Positions 54,026 to 62,386 of a stretch of DNA of 64,000 nucleotides are shown piece by piece. A model generated the notes under the pieces. That model ran no database searches and was not told where the DNA came from. It saw only the letters and a program-made list of their open reading frames with translations. The stretch is taken from assembly GCF_018129405.1 (NCBI RefSeq), contig NZ_JAFCLP010000018.1:1-64000 (forward strand), written 5' to 3'. This DNA comes from Bradyrhizobium iriomotense (lineage in GTDB: Bacteria > Pseudomonadota > Alphaproteobacteria > Rhizobiales > Xanthobacteraceae). The first letter of the stretch is position 1, and every line of letters starts with the position of its first letter. The position numbers and the translations under genes are program-made.

Positions 54026-54053
54026 AAAACGCCCCGGGGCACCGGGGCGTTTT
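54026..54053 (-). terminator. Terminator of hsp20
   Basis: 12-bp stem AAAACGCCCCGG with complement, 4-base loop, T-rich end. It lies 24 bases past the hsp20 stop. Confidence 0.85.
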
Positions 54054-54076
54054 CGCAACCTGGAAGTCGTGTGTGC

Positions 54077-54544
54077 TTAGGCGGCTTGCGCGGCCGAGCC
54101 TTCGATCACCTTCGCGGCTTGCGCGCTGGTGTTGATCGCGATCTGGCGCGGCTTCTTGGCCTCGGGAATCTCGCGGACGAGGTCGACGTGAAGCAGGCCG
54201 TTCTCGAGCGAGGCGTCCTTCACCTGCACGAAATCGGCAAGCTGGAAGGCGCGCTCGAAGGCACGCGCGGCGATGCCGCGGTAGAGCACTTCGGATTTCG
54301 AGTTCTCATTGGCGACTTTCTCGCCCTTGATCGTCAGCGTGTTTTCCTTCGCGACGATGGAGAGCTCGTCCTTGGCAAAGCCAGAGACCGCGACGGTGAT
54401 GCGGTAGGCGTTCTCGCCGGTGCGCTCGATATTGTAGGGGGGATAGCCGGGGCTGCCGTCAGAGCTGGCCTGGTCGAGCAGGTTGAACAGACGGTCGAAG
54501 CCGACGGTGGAACGATAGAAGGGGGTGAGATCGTAGGTACGCAT
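54077..54544 (-). CDS. Small heat-shock protein, Hsp20 family
   Basis: A 155-aa ATP-independent holdase of the alpha-crystallin family. N-terminus MRTYDLTPFYRSTVGFDRLF is the IbpA/rhizobial class A start; the alpha-crystallin domain runs about 33-125 with NAYRITVAVSGFAKDELSIV and the C-terminal GLLHVDLVREIPEAKKPRQI, with the I-x-I-like tail at NTSAQ. GGAGG is 8 bases before the ATG, but in a hairpin (54550-54568) that resembles a ROSE thermometer. In Bradyrhizobium japonicum several such genes are ROSE-controlled. Not linked to another chaperone gene here. Confidence 0.94.
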   Translation of the reverse strand: MRTYDLTPFYRSTVGFDRLFNLLDQASSDGSPGYPPYNIERTGENAYRITVAVSGFAKDELSIVAKENTLTIKGEKVANENSKSEVLYRGIAARAFERAFQLADFVQVKDASLENGLLHVDLVREIPEAKKPRQIAINTSAQAAKVIEGSAAQAA

Positions 54545-54549
54545 GGTCA

Positions 54550-54568
54550 AGTCCTCCATTGAGCGACT
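54550..54568 (-). promoter_or_regulatory. ROSE-like RNA thermometer hairpin of hsp20
   Basis: Reading toward hsp20, AGUC-G-CUC-AAUG-GAG-GACU: the Shine-Dalgarno GGAGG (54557-54553) is paired except for a bulged G in a UCGCU context, the conserved ROSE arrangement (UUGCU-like with bulged G). It would melt on warming and free the ribosome site. A GC-rich hairpin is possible further upstream (about 54570-54600). Confidence 0.65.
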
Positions 54569-54763
54569 GCTTAAGTAACCCGCCCGCCATCGGGCCGGGC
54601 TTTAGTTCTGTGTGCAGCCTGATGTTCCGGTTCCGAAACACTGGTAGCGGCCTGCACGAAGGTGATATGGGTGGGGTGAGACGGCGTTCAAGAGGGCGGC
54701 AACAGCGCCTTTTCGGCGCTCCCGCCCCTTGATTTGCAGCACTTCGCGCCCAGCCCTCCAATC

Positions 54764-55711
54764 ATGACGCTGCTCTCGATCCCGTCCAACCCCGTTCCCG
54801 AAAACGTCGTCAGCGGCACCATCAAGACCCCCGATGGCGCCGAGCTGCGCTACGCGCGCTGGGCGCCGCCGGCGGGCCGCAAGGGCACGGTCTGCGTCTT
54901 CACCGGGCGCAGCGAGCAGATCGAGAAATATTTCGAGACCGTGCGCGATTTGCGCGACCGCGGCTTTGCGGTGGCGATGATCGACTGGCGCGGGCAGGGC
55001 CATTCCTCGCGGCGCCTGCGCGATCCGCGCAAGGGCTATGTGCGCGACTTCTCCGATTTCGAGATCGACGTCGAGACCTTCGTGCAGCAGGTGGTGCTGC
55101 CGGATTGTCCGCCGCCCTTCTTCGCGCTCGCCCACTCCATGGGCGGCACGGTGATGCTGCGGGTGGCGCATGCGGGCAAGCGCTGGTTCGACCGCATGGT
55201 GCTGTCGGCACCGATGATCGATCTGCCCGGCCGCACCACCGCGTTTCCGGCGCGGGCGCTGCTGAGGACGATGCGCCTGATGGGGATGGGTGGCCGCTAC
55301 GTCCCCGGCGGCAGCGACCGCATCACCGGGCTCGACCCCTTCATCAACAATCCCCTGACCAGCGATCCCGTGCGCTATGCGCGCAACGCCGCGATCCTGG
55401 AGGAGGACTCGACGCTCGGGCTGGCGTCACCGACGGTCGCCTGGGCCGACACCGCCTTTCGTGCGATGCATACCTTCAAGGGCATGAACTATCCCTCCGA
55501 GATCCGCCAGCCGATCCTGATGCTGGCAGCCTCCAACGACACCGTGGTCTCCACCGCGGCGATCGAGGAGTTCGCCTATCACTTGCGCGCCGGCTCGCAT
55601 CTCGTGATCGCCGGTGCCAAGCACGAGATCCTCCAGGAGCAGGATCGCTACCGCTCCCAGTTCTGGGCCGCCTTCGACGCCTTCGTGCCGGGCACGCCGC
55701 TGTTCAAGTGA
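54764..55711 (+). CDS. Alpha/beta hydrolase, lysophospholipase-like
   Basis: A 315-aa hydrolase of the PldB/monoglyceride-lipase type, no signal peptide. GQGHSSRRL follows MIDWRG (the classic DWRGQGxS pattern), the nucleophile is in LAHSMGGTVML, Asp in LAASNDTVVS, and His in GAKHEILQEQ. It probably hydrolyses lysophospholipids or monoacylglycerol. The ATG at 54764 is divergent from hsp20 by about 220 bases. A TTG at 54734 is in frame but lacks any better context. The gene is monocistronic, with the 55755 gene converging on it. Confidence 0.92.
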   Translation: MTLLSIPSNPVPENVVSGTIKTPDGAELRYARWAPPAGRKGTVCVFTGRSEQIEKYFETVRDLRDRGFAVAMIDWRGQGHSSRRLRDPRKGYVRDFSDFEIDVETFVQQVVLPDCPPPFFALAHSMGGTVMLRVAHAGKRWFDRMVLSAPMIDLPGRTTAFPARALLRTMRLMGMGGRYVPGGSDRITGLDPFINNPLTSDPVRYARNAAILEEDSTLGLASPTVAWADTAFRAMHTFKGMNYPSEIRQPILMLAASNDTVVSTAAIEEFAYHLRAGSHLVIAGAKHEILQEQDRYRSQFWAAFDAFVPGTPLFK

Positions 55712-55754
55712 GAGACGGTCTGTTCCCTCGTCCGCAGGCGGGGGAAGGTGCAGC

Positions 55755-58562
55755 TTACAGCGTCTTCAGATACTCGATCAGGTCGTAGCGCTCTTGCTCC
55801 TTGAGCACGCGGCCGATGGTGCCGTCCTTGCCGGGGCCCGGCGTGCCGTCGAACGAGTGGCCGGCATTGCTGTTGCCGTACATGTCGGTGCCATCAGACG
55901 CCCGCGTCGAGAAGCGCGACTGCCCGGTCTTGCAGCTCTCGCCGTCGGCGACCGCGAAGCCGACCTGCTTCGGATCGTAGTCGCGGCCACCACCCATGCA
56001 GAACGATTTCGGGCGCTCGGCCGCTGGGCTCAGCATCCAGTAGAGCGAGGGGACCGATCCGTTGTGCAGGTAAGGTGCTGTGGCCCAGACGCCGTTGAGC
56101 GGGCGCGCGCGATACCAGGGCCCCGGCTCCTTCTTCTCGGCCGGCTGCGGACCGGGATTGGGGCAGTTCTTGCGCTTGCCCCACCAGGCTTGCTGCACTT
56201 TCGGCTCGATCTTGGCATCGTCCATCGCCTTGCGGCTGACGATGTCGACAAGCACCATCAGGCCGAGCGAGTAGGGCATGTCGGTCGAAGAAACATCCGG
56301 CAGATTGCAGCTCCACCAGGCATTGAGATTCTGCGTGGGATCGAGCTTGAGGAAGCCCGGCACCTGAACCGTCCGCGTCGCCAGCACACTGGCCTGAGCG
56401 GGGTCGGTCCCCATGCCCTTGGCGCTCTTCTGCACCTCGTTCAGGAATTTGTCGTCGCCGATGGTCTCCCACCGTGACGAGGACCAGATGCTCTGGCTCG
56501 GAAATTCGGTGTCGAACACGGGATCGTTGACCGGACCGAGATGGCATTCGGTGCAGATCTCCGCATAGAGCTTGCGGCCGCGTTTGACGCGGTCGCCATC
56601 GATCTTCCACGCATCATCGCCGAAGATGTCCGACGGCCATTTCGGCGATGTCAGTCCGGAGAGCTGCTTCTTCGGATAGGGCGCCTGCCCCTTCAGCAGA
56701 TCCTCGATCCAGTTCAGATTCTTGATGTCCATCGAGGAGCGGAACAGCGTGTCCTTGGGCGTATTGTCGGACAGGTTGAGCAGCGCGGTCACGCCCAGCG
56801 CCTCGCCGGCGTTGCGGATCAGCGGTTGTTCGATCGACGCGTCATATTGCGCGTATTTGAGCCAGGGCACGGTCCAGATCGGCGGGAAGCTGACCGGCGC
56901 GTCCTTGGCATGCAGATTCTTCTCGAAGCCGCTGAGCCCGCTGAGCGCCATGTCCTGGGAGAAGACCTGGTTGCCGATGCGATTGAGCGCGTCGAGGCGG
57001 CCATAACCTTCCTCGGTGTCCTGCTGCGGCTCGTCCCGCTTGGTCTTCTCGTTGAACCGCGTCTTGCCCTCGATGGTCTTAGCGTAGGTCTTCTCCCAGT
57101 CGACCAGGAACGTGCCGATCGCACTCAGCTTCTGCTTCAGCGCATCGCGGTCCGCATCGCTGGCGGAGGGGCCGAGCACGCGATCGGCGAAGCGCGTGAA
57201 GCGGCCCGGCACGTAGAGCGTGTAGGCGATCGACAGGCCGGTCGTGACCTCGAGCTTCCTGAGGTCGGTCATCGCCGGGCCGCCGTCGAAGCGAATGTCG
57301 ATGCCCTTGTAGTGGATCTGGCCGGTGTGGCAGGCGGCGCAGGTCAGGCCGATCCGGTCCTCGCCGATCTGGCCGGTCGCAGGATCGGGTACGCCGGTCA
57401 TGCGTGCGAAGCCGACGGGCAGGCCGCCGACGTTTTCGGCCTGGGCACCCCAGTTCACCGGCGGATCCCAGAGCCGCGCCGGCACCGGCTTCGTCTTGTC
57501 GTAGACGTTGGCATAGCCGAACCGGCGCAGCGTGGCGTCGTCGGTGTTGATCGTCTGCGGGCTCGGGATGAAGCCGAAGCGCTGCAGATGGTCGCTGTCA
57601 TGCAGCATTCCGGGCTTTGCGAAGAAATGAAGCCGCGGCTGCTCGAGCGCCATGAACCAGCGATAGGGCACCGGGAAGGTCGCGGTGCCCTGGCTGGTGT
57701 GATGAAACCAGTGCCGGTCCTCCAGCGCCCAATTCTGCTCGAGCCAGTAGGCGGCCCGGGGTTCGACAAGCTTCGGCAACGGCGGCGCCACGAGGTCCCC
57801 GAGAATGCCGGGCAGCATCGGCTGGAATTGATCCGGAAAGCGCAGCGCCACGACGCCAAAGACGAGAAGCGCGGCGACGAGCCCGCCGGCAGCGCGCAAG
57901 ATCAGCGAGGGCGGGGTGACCGGCTGGCTGACGACCCGCTGGGTGATCCTGTCAGGGAATTTGCGCTCGTTGAACAATGTCCTCACCTCGGCCACGCTGA
58001 GATAGCGGTCGTCACCCTGACCCTTGCCCATGATCTTGAGCAGGATCGGCCACTCGAACTTCATCAGGATCGGGTAGTACCAGCGCGCTTGCTTGCCGGC
58101 GCGCTTGAGGTTGTCCTTCATGAAGGTCTGGATTTGCGAGGCGTTGAGCCCGGTCTCGGTGCCCGCATCGGGATCGGCATAGGTGCTGCCGAAACTGGCG
58201 AGCCGCGCGATCTCGTCCTCGTTGACGCGCCCGTCGACGCCGAGGATGCGCGAGCCGGCACCGAGCTTATCGAGCGGGCCGCCGCGCAGCATGTTGAGCT
58301 GCGCGCCCCAGAAGATGCTTTGCAGGATGTGACAGGCGCCGTTGGCGATCAGCGCGACGCCGCGGACCTGGATGCGGGCCGAGGTCTTCTTCAGCCCGGT
58401 CTCGCCGCTTGCATTCGCGATGGTCTGCGACAGCGTCCGGAGCGGGACGGTGCCGCCATCGACGAAGCCTTCGCCGACGAGGCCGCGCAGGAAGGGGCAG
58501 GGATTGTTCGGCGAGACCTGGATCGAGGGGTCGAAGGGCGGCTTCGAAGCGGGGTCATGCAT
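55755..58562 (-). CDS. Fusion: heme-thiolate peroxidase-like domain + membrane anchor + diheme cytochrome c peroxidase
   Basis: A 935-aa protein in three parts. Residues 1-215 have no signal peptide and begin with SPNNPCPFLRGLVGEGFVDG: a Pro-Cys-Pro (21-23) like the heme-thiolate ligand of family 2 peroxidases (chloroperoxidase, UPO), then an acidic NEDEIARLASFG near 114-125 and VAEVRTLFNERKFP near 191-204, where those enzymes have their EHD-type and nERlP-type motifs. One hydrophobic helix follows (219-241). The remainder is a periplasmic MauG/RoxA-like half with c-type heme sites CAACH (408-412) and CTECH (670-674) and ATAPYLHNGSVPSLY. The start is ATG 58562. Converges on 54764; function unknown. 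NCBI-type annotation would call only the diheme peroxidase part. Confidence 0.85.
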   Translation of the reverse strand: MHDPASKPPFDPSIQVSPNNPCPFLRGLVGEGFVDGGTVPLRTLSQTIANASGETGLKKTSARIQVRGVALIANGACHILQSIFWGAQLNMLRGGPLDKLGAGSRILGVDGRVNEDEIARLASFGSTYADPDAGTETGLNASQIQTFMKDNLKRAGKQARWYYPILMKFEWPILLKIMGKGQGDDRYLSVAEVRTLFNERKFPDRITQRVVSQPVTPPSLILRAAGGLVAALLVFGVVALRFPDQFQPMLPGILGDLVAPPLPKLVEPRAAYWLEQNWALEDRHWFHHTSQGTATFPVPYRWFMALEQPRLHFFAKPGMLHDSDHLQRFGFIPSPQTINTDDATLRRFGYANVYDKTKPVPARLWDPPVNWGAQAENVGGLPVGFARMTGVPDPATGQIGEDRIGLTCAACHTGQIHYKGIDIRFDGGPAMTDLRKLEVTTGLSIAYTLYVPGRFTRFADRVLGPSASDADRDALKQKLSAIGTFLVDWEKTYAKTIEGKTRFNEKTKRDEPQQDTEEGYGRLDALNRIGNQVFSQDMALSGLSGFEKNLHAKDAPVSFPPIWTVPWLKYAQYDASIEQPLIRNAGEALGVTALLNLSDNTPKDTLFRSSMDIKNLNWIEDLLKGQAPYPKKQLSGLTSPKWPSDIFGDDAWKIDGDRVKRGRKLYAEICTECHLGPVNDPVFDTEFPSQSIWSSSRWETIGDDKFLNEVQKSAKGMGTDPAQASVLATRTVQVPGFLKLDPTQNLNAWWSCNLPDVSSTDMPYSLGLMVLVDIVSRKAMDDAKIEPKVQQAWWGKRKNCPNPGPQPAEKKEPGPWYRARPLNGVWATAPYLHNGSVPSLYWMLSPAAERPKSFCMGGGRDYDPKQVGFAVADGESCKTGQSRFSTRASDGTDMYGNSNAGHSFDGTPGPGKDGTIGRVLKEQERYDLIEYLKTL

Positions 58563-58762
58563 GGCCCAAAATCCTGAAAGCGGCGAATCGTGAAATACGG
58601 ACGCGCCGATCAAGCGCGGAAAGTCCTAACAAACCGACAGCAGCTTATACTACTTCAGCGTGTAACGAAGTGTGGCTGAATTCACTGTCCTGTCAACAAG
58701 AGCAGGCACGAGTTCGCCAAGGGGTGTGTGAAAGGGATCGTGAAGGGGCCCGCGGACCGCGG

Positions 58763-60559
58763 TCACGATTCGGCGGCGCGTTTGAGGTCGCTCTGGACCA
58801 GGGTCAGCTTGCTGAGCGGCACGCCCGCTTTCAGCAGCCCGTCGCGGTAATGGGCGATGTCCTCAGGCCGCTTCCAGTGGAAATTGCGCAGGTGACGGTC
58901 GACGTTCAGGGTCGGGTAATTGCCCATGAGCACATGGGTCGCCTCGCTTGCCTCATCGTCCCGCCCCAACTGCGCCAGGGCCGCGGCGCGGATTGCCAGC
59001 GCCTGCATGTGGTTCGGGTTGATGTAGAGCTGCTCGCGGGCCCAGGACAGGGTCGCGTCATATTGCCGTAGGAGATAATGGCTGAAGGCGTTCAGCGCCG
59101 CCCATTGATAGCGCGGGTCGCTGTTGTCGCGCTGCGAGGCCATCGAGAACAGCTCGATCGCCTCGCGATGCTCGCCGATGATGAAATGGCAGATGCCGAG
59201 TACCCCGCGCGCGCCGTTGTCATAGGGGTTGAGCGCGACCGCACGTTTGGCGGCGTCCATCGCGGCCTCGTAATGGCCCTCCATGCCGTGAGCCCAGGAC
59301 AGGATCGAGAATGCGAAGGAGGAGCGCGGATCGAGCCGGACGCTGGTCTCGGCGAGGTGCATCGCCTCGGCCCACATCTCCCGCGTGCCCTTGACCCAGC
59401 CGAACTGGATGCTCTGGATCTGGATCGTGGCGAGATAGGCATGCGCGATCGACAGTTTGGGATCGAGCCCAATGGCCTCCCGGAACAGGTCGACGGCGGC
59501 GACCAGATCTTCCTTGGTCTGCCGGTAGTAATGCGACAGTCCCTTGAGGAAGCGGTCCCAGGCGGTCACGTCGGTCGAGAGCCTCGCCGGCGCCGAGGCT
59601 TCCGCCCGGACGATCTCGGTGGCGATGGCGGCGGACAGATTGGTGGTGATCTCGTCCTGCATCGCGAACAGGTCGCCGATGTCGCGGTCGTAACGCCCGG
59701 TCCAGAGCTGCTCGCCGGTCTCCGGCGCGATCAGTTCGGCGGTGACGCGGATCTTGGCGCCGGAGCGCCGCACCGAGCCCTGGATCAGATAGGTGGCGTC
59801 GATCTCGCGCGCGATCAGGCGCGTGCTCAAATTCTTGCCCTTGAAGGCGAAGGTCGAGTTGCGGCTCAGCACGCGATAGAAGGATTGCAGCGACAGCGCG
59901 TGGATGAGATCCTCGGTGAGGCCGTCGGAGAAATATTCGTCCTGGGCGTCGCTGAGATTGGCAAAGGGCAGCACGCCGACGATCGCCGTGCGGTACTGCT
60001 GCGAGAGGGCGGATGCTTCCCGGAGTTCCGGCGCGAGCGCCGGCGCGCCCTCGGGCGTCCAGGTAAAGACCCCGACCGCATCCTTGATGTTCTTGAAGCG
60101 GTGGTTGCCGGCGTCGGTCAGCAGCACGGTGAGATGCTTGCTCGCCTCCCGGTAGGCCTTGGCCGAGATGGCGAAGCCGCCGGGGCTTGCCACGGATTCG
60201 AGGCGGACGGCGATGTTGACATCGTCGCCGAAGACCTCGTCCTCGTCGGCGATGACGTCGCCCATATGGATGCCGAGCCGGAACTGCATGGCGCGGTCGG
60301 CCGGCAGATGGTGGTTGCGCTCCGCCATCAGCGTCTGCATCGCGATCGCCGCCTCGGTGGCGCCGACGATGGAGGCGAACTCCAGCAGGAAGCCGTCGCC
60401 GGTGTTCTTCACGACGCGGCCGCCGTGATTGAGGATGATGGGGTGAATCGCGGCGCGATGGGCCTTGAAGGCGGCATGGGTGCCGGCTTCGTCGCTGCCC
60501 ATCATGCGCGAATAGCCGGCGACATCGGCGCAGACGATGGCTGCCAGACGTCTTTCCAT
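58763..60559 (-). CDS. Class III adenylate/guanylate cyclase with TolB-like and TPR domains
   Basis: A 598-aa cytoplasmic signalling protein. Catalytic cyclase domain about 1-165 with ADVAGYSRMM (metal Asp), NTGDGFLLEF and GDDVNIAVRLES, so it likely makes cAMP. Residues about 195-330 form a TolB-N/FlgO-like module (GVLPFANLSDAQDEYFSDGL). From about 340 come TPR-like repeats, as in HYEAAMDAAKRAVALNPYDN. This architecture is common in Bradyrhizobium and may sense and bind partner proteins. The start is ATG 60559; the frame to 60622 is Arg/Pro-rich. It is divergent from LysE and transcribed toward the fused peroxidase gene 200 bases away. Confidence 0.92.
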   Translation of the reverse strand: MERRLAAIVCADVAGYSRMMGSDEAGTHAAFKAHRAAIHPIILNHGGRVVKNTGDGFLLEFASIVGATEAAIAMQTLMAERNHHLPADRAMQFRLGIHMGDVIADEDEVFGDDVNIAVRLESVASPGGFAISAKAYREASKHLTVLLTDAGNHRFKNIKDAVGVFTWTPEGAPALAPELREASALSQQYRTAIVGVLPFANLSDAQDEYFSDGLTEDLIHALSLQSFYRVLSRNSTFAFKGKNLSTRLIAREIDATYLIQGSVRRSGAKIRVTAELIAPETGEQLWTGRYDRDIGDLFAMQDEITTNLSAAIATEIVRAEASAPARLSTDVTAWDRFLKGLSHYYRQTKEDLVAAVDLFREAIGLDPKLSIAHAYLATIQIQSIQFGWVKGTREMWAEAMHLAETSVRLDPRSSFAFSILSWAHGMEGHYEAAMDAAKRAVALNPYDNGARGVLGICHFIIGEHREAIELFSMASQRDNSDPRYQWAALNAFSHYLLRQYDATLSWAREQLYINPNHMQALAIRAAALAQLGRDDEASEATHVLMGNYPTLNVDRHLRNFHWKRPEDIAHYRDGLLKAGVPLSKLTLVQSDLKRAAES

Positions 60560-60786
60560 ATCCTCGGAGCTCCAGGGGAGGGGGGACCGGCCACGGCGTG
60601 GCAGTCGCCTCGAATCCCGCATTTCAAGAACCCTGCCTTTATAAAGCAGATGGGGCCGAGCGAAAGTATCAACCGCATTGCAAATTCGAAGTAAATCCTA
60701 CGCAATCCCGGCGGTGGACGGGGCGGAGCGAACCGATTAAGCCCGGCTTTCAGGGCCGCAGGGCGGGCCGGGCGGGGGCATTTCAC

Positions 60787-61419
60787 ATGCTGGGCATTCA
60801 CGAAATCTGGCTCTTCATCCTGTCGGGCATACTGCTCAACATCACGCCCGGGCCTGATAGCGTCTATGTGATCGGCCGCAGCATGCAGATGGGCTGGCGG
60901 GGCGGCGCGGCCGCGGCATTTGGCATCAGTTGCGGCTGCTTTTTCCATGTCGCGGGCGCGGCGATCGGGCTTTCGGCCCTGCTGATGGCCTCCTCGACGG
61001 CTTTCTCGATCCTGAAGCTCGTCGGCGCGGCCTATCTGGTCGTGACCGGCCTCCAGATGCTGTGGTCGCGGCCGGCGCTGGCGTCGGCCATCGACGAGCC
61101 GGAGCGGAGCTCGCTGCGGCGGGTGTTCCTGCAGGGCGTCTTCACCAACGCGCTCAATCCCAAGGTCGCGCTGTTCTTTCTGGCCTTCCTGCCGCAATTC
61201 GTCGCAGCCGATGCGCCTCACAAGCCGCTCGCCTTCCTGACGCTCGGCCTGATCTTCATCTTTACGGGAACGCTGTGGTGCCTGGTGCTCGCCGCGTTCG
61301 CGGCCAAGGCCGCCCATCGCCTGCGGAGCTCCGAGGGCGCGATCGCCTGGGTCAATCGCGCGCTCGGCGGCCTCTTCATCTATCTCGGTGTCCGCGTCGC
61401 CATGCTGGAGAGCCGGTAA
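60787..61419 (+). CDS. LysE/RhtB family amino-acid exporter
   Basis: A 210-aa inner-membrane exporter with about six hydrophobic helices. LysE signature: MLGIHEIWLFILSGILLNIT, then PGPDSVYVIGRSMQMGWRGG with the conserved Pro-Gly-Pro, and FLQGVFTNALNPKVALFFLA in the middle with the Asn-Pro-Lys. Exports homoserine, threonine or similar amino acids or derivatives. ATG 60787 after a GGGGGC; the frame extends to 60598 but has no family character. It is divergent from the cyclase gene, which starts about 230 bases to the left. Confidence 0.93.
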   Translation: MLGIHEIWLFILSGILLNITPGPDSVYVIGRSMQMGWRGGAAAAFGISCGCFFHVAGAAIGLSALLMASSTAFSILKLVGAAYLVVTGLQMLWSRPALASAIDEPERSSLRRVFLQGVFTNALNPKVALFFLAFLPQFVAADAPHKPLAFLTLGLIFIFTGTLWCLVLAAFAAKAAHRLRSSEGAIAWVNRALGGLFIYLGVRVAMLESR

Positions 61420-61460
61420 CTCGTTCGAACGAATGACATGGGGTAGCGTACGATCTGCGT

Positions 61461-62213
61461 TTACGCGAATTCCTTCGCCAGCGCGCTGCCGGCCAGATAA
61501 AGGCCGAGCAGGATCATCGCAATCAGGAACCAGCGGCGAAACGCTTCCGCCGGCATCCGCGCCCGCACCGACTGGCCGATGAACATGCCGGCAAAGGCCA
61601 TGGCAAGGCCCACGGCGCCCGGCACGGCATTGGCGGGCGTCAGCAATCCGCCGGCGCTGAGATTGAAGGCGAGCGCCAGCGTCGCTGTCGTGAAGAACAC
61701 GCCGAGCGCCTGCACCAGTTCGTCCTTCTCCATGCCGATCGCCTGCATGAACGGCATCGACGGGATCACCTGCACGCCTGTCGAGGCCGAGATCACGCCG
61801 GTGACGACCCCGACCACGCCGCCGATCCATTTCTCGTTCTCAGGCGCGACGCGGAACTGGAATTTGTTCAGGCCGATCACCGCGTAGATGACGAGCAGGA
61901 CGCCGAGCACGATGGTGCCGTAGCGCGCATGAGGTCCGGTCAGCGCGCCGGCATTGAGCCAGCAGCCGATCACGGTGCCGATCATCAGCGGCCACAGCCG
62001 CCGCAGGATGTCGCGCAAATGGGGGCCGACGAAGGTCTGCCAGATGTTGGTGACGATGGCCGGCACGATCACGATGGCGATGGCGCGGCTCGGCGCCATG
62101 TTCACCGCGAGCAGGCCCATGGACACGGTCGGCAGTCCGAGCCCGATCACGCCCTTGACGAATCCGGCCATCAGGAAGACGGCGGCAATGATGACGAGAA
62201 GCGGGTCGATCAT
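61461..62213 (-). CDS. TauE/SafE family sulfite exporter-like permease
   Basis: A 250-aa inner-membrane protein with about eight hydrophobic helices of the TauE/SafE type. GFVKGVIGLGLPTVSMGLLA is the first repeat motif and TGVISASTGVQVIPSMPFMQ the second, each with the conserved Gly cluster. Family members move sulfite, sulfoacetate or organic anions across the membrane. It lies divergent from a LysR gene (62387), a common pair, which suggests that LysR controls it. The start is ATG 62213. An upstream ATG at 62249 adds only 12 residues. Confidence 0.92.
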   Translation of the reverse strand: MIDPLLVIIAAVFLMAGFVKGVIGLGLPTVSMGLLAVNMAPSRAIAIVIVPAIVTNIWQTFVGPHLRDILRRLWPLMIGTVIGCWLNAGALTGPHARYGTIVLGVLLVIYAVIGLNKFQFRVAPENEKWIGGVVGVVTGVISASTGVQVIPSMPFMQAIGMEKDELVQALGVFFTTATLALAFNLSAGGLLTPANAVPGAVGLAMAFAGMFIGQSVRARMPAEAFRRWFLIAMILLGLYLAGSALAKEFA

Positions 62214-62291
62214 GTCAGGCACATTGACCGATGCCGCGATCAGGCACAATCTGGAGGTTACGGAGCCAGCCTTCGTCAGCTACGAAGTCTA

Positions 62292-62360
62292 GAGCACGAT
62301 CCGGACCCGCAGGGCCGCGTCAGCGCAAAGTGTGGAGCGGTTTTCCGAAAGATCGTGCTC
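62292..62360. repeat. Palindromic repeat, family H (copy 2) in the LysR-TauE gap
   Basis: Ends GAGCACGATC (62292-62301) and GATCGTGCTC (62351-62360) are perfect complements; the middle holds the GAGCGGTTTTCCGAAA part of this element. It lies just before the LysR ribosome-binding site. Confidence 0.8.
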
Positions 62361-62386
62361 AATCAACAAGGTTGGAGAGACCTGCC

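Noticed and set aside
54545-54660. Two GGAAC boxes upstream of hsp20 as an EcfG promoter
   Set aside because: No GTT at 16-17 bases from either box on the coding strand. The ROSE-like hairpin explains control better.
56541-58577. A 678-codon open frame antisense to the fused heme protein
   Set aside because: Mirrors the coding strand; Arg/Asp/Leu/Val-biased and family-less.
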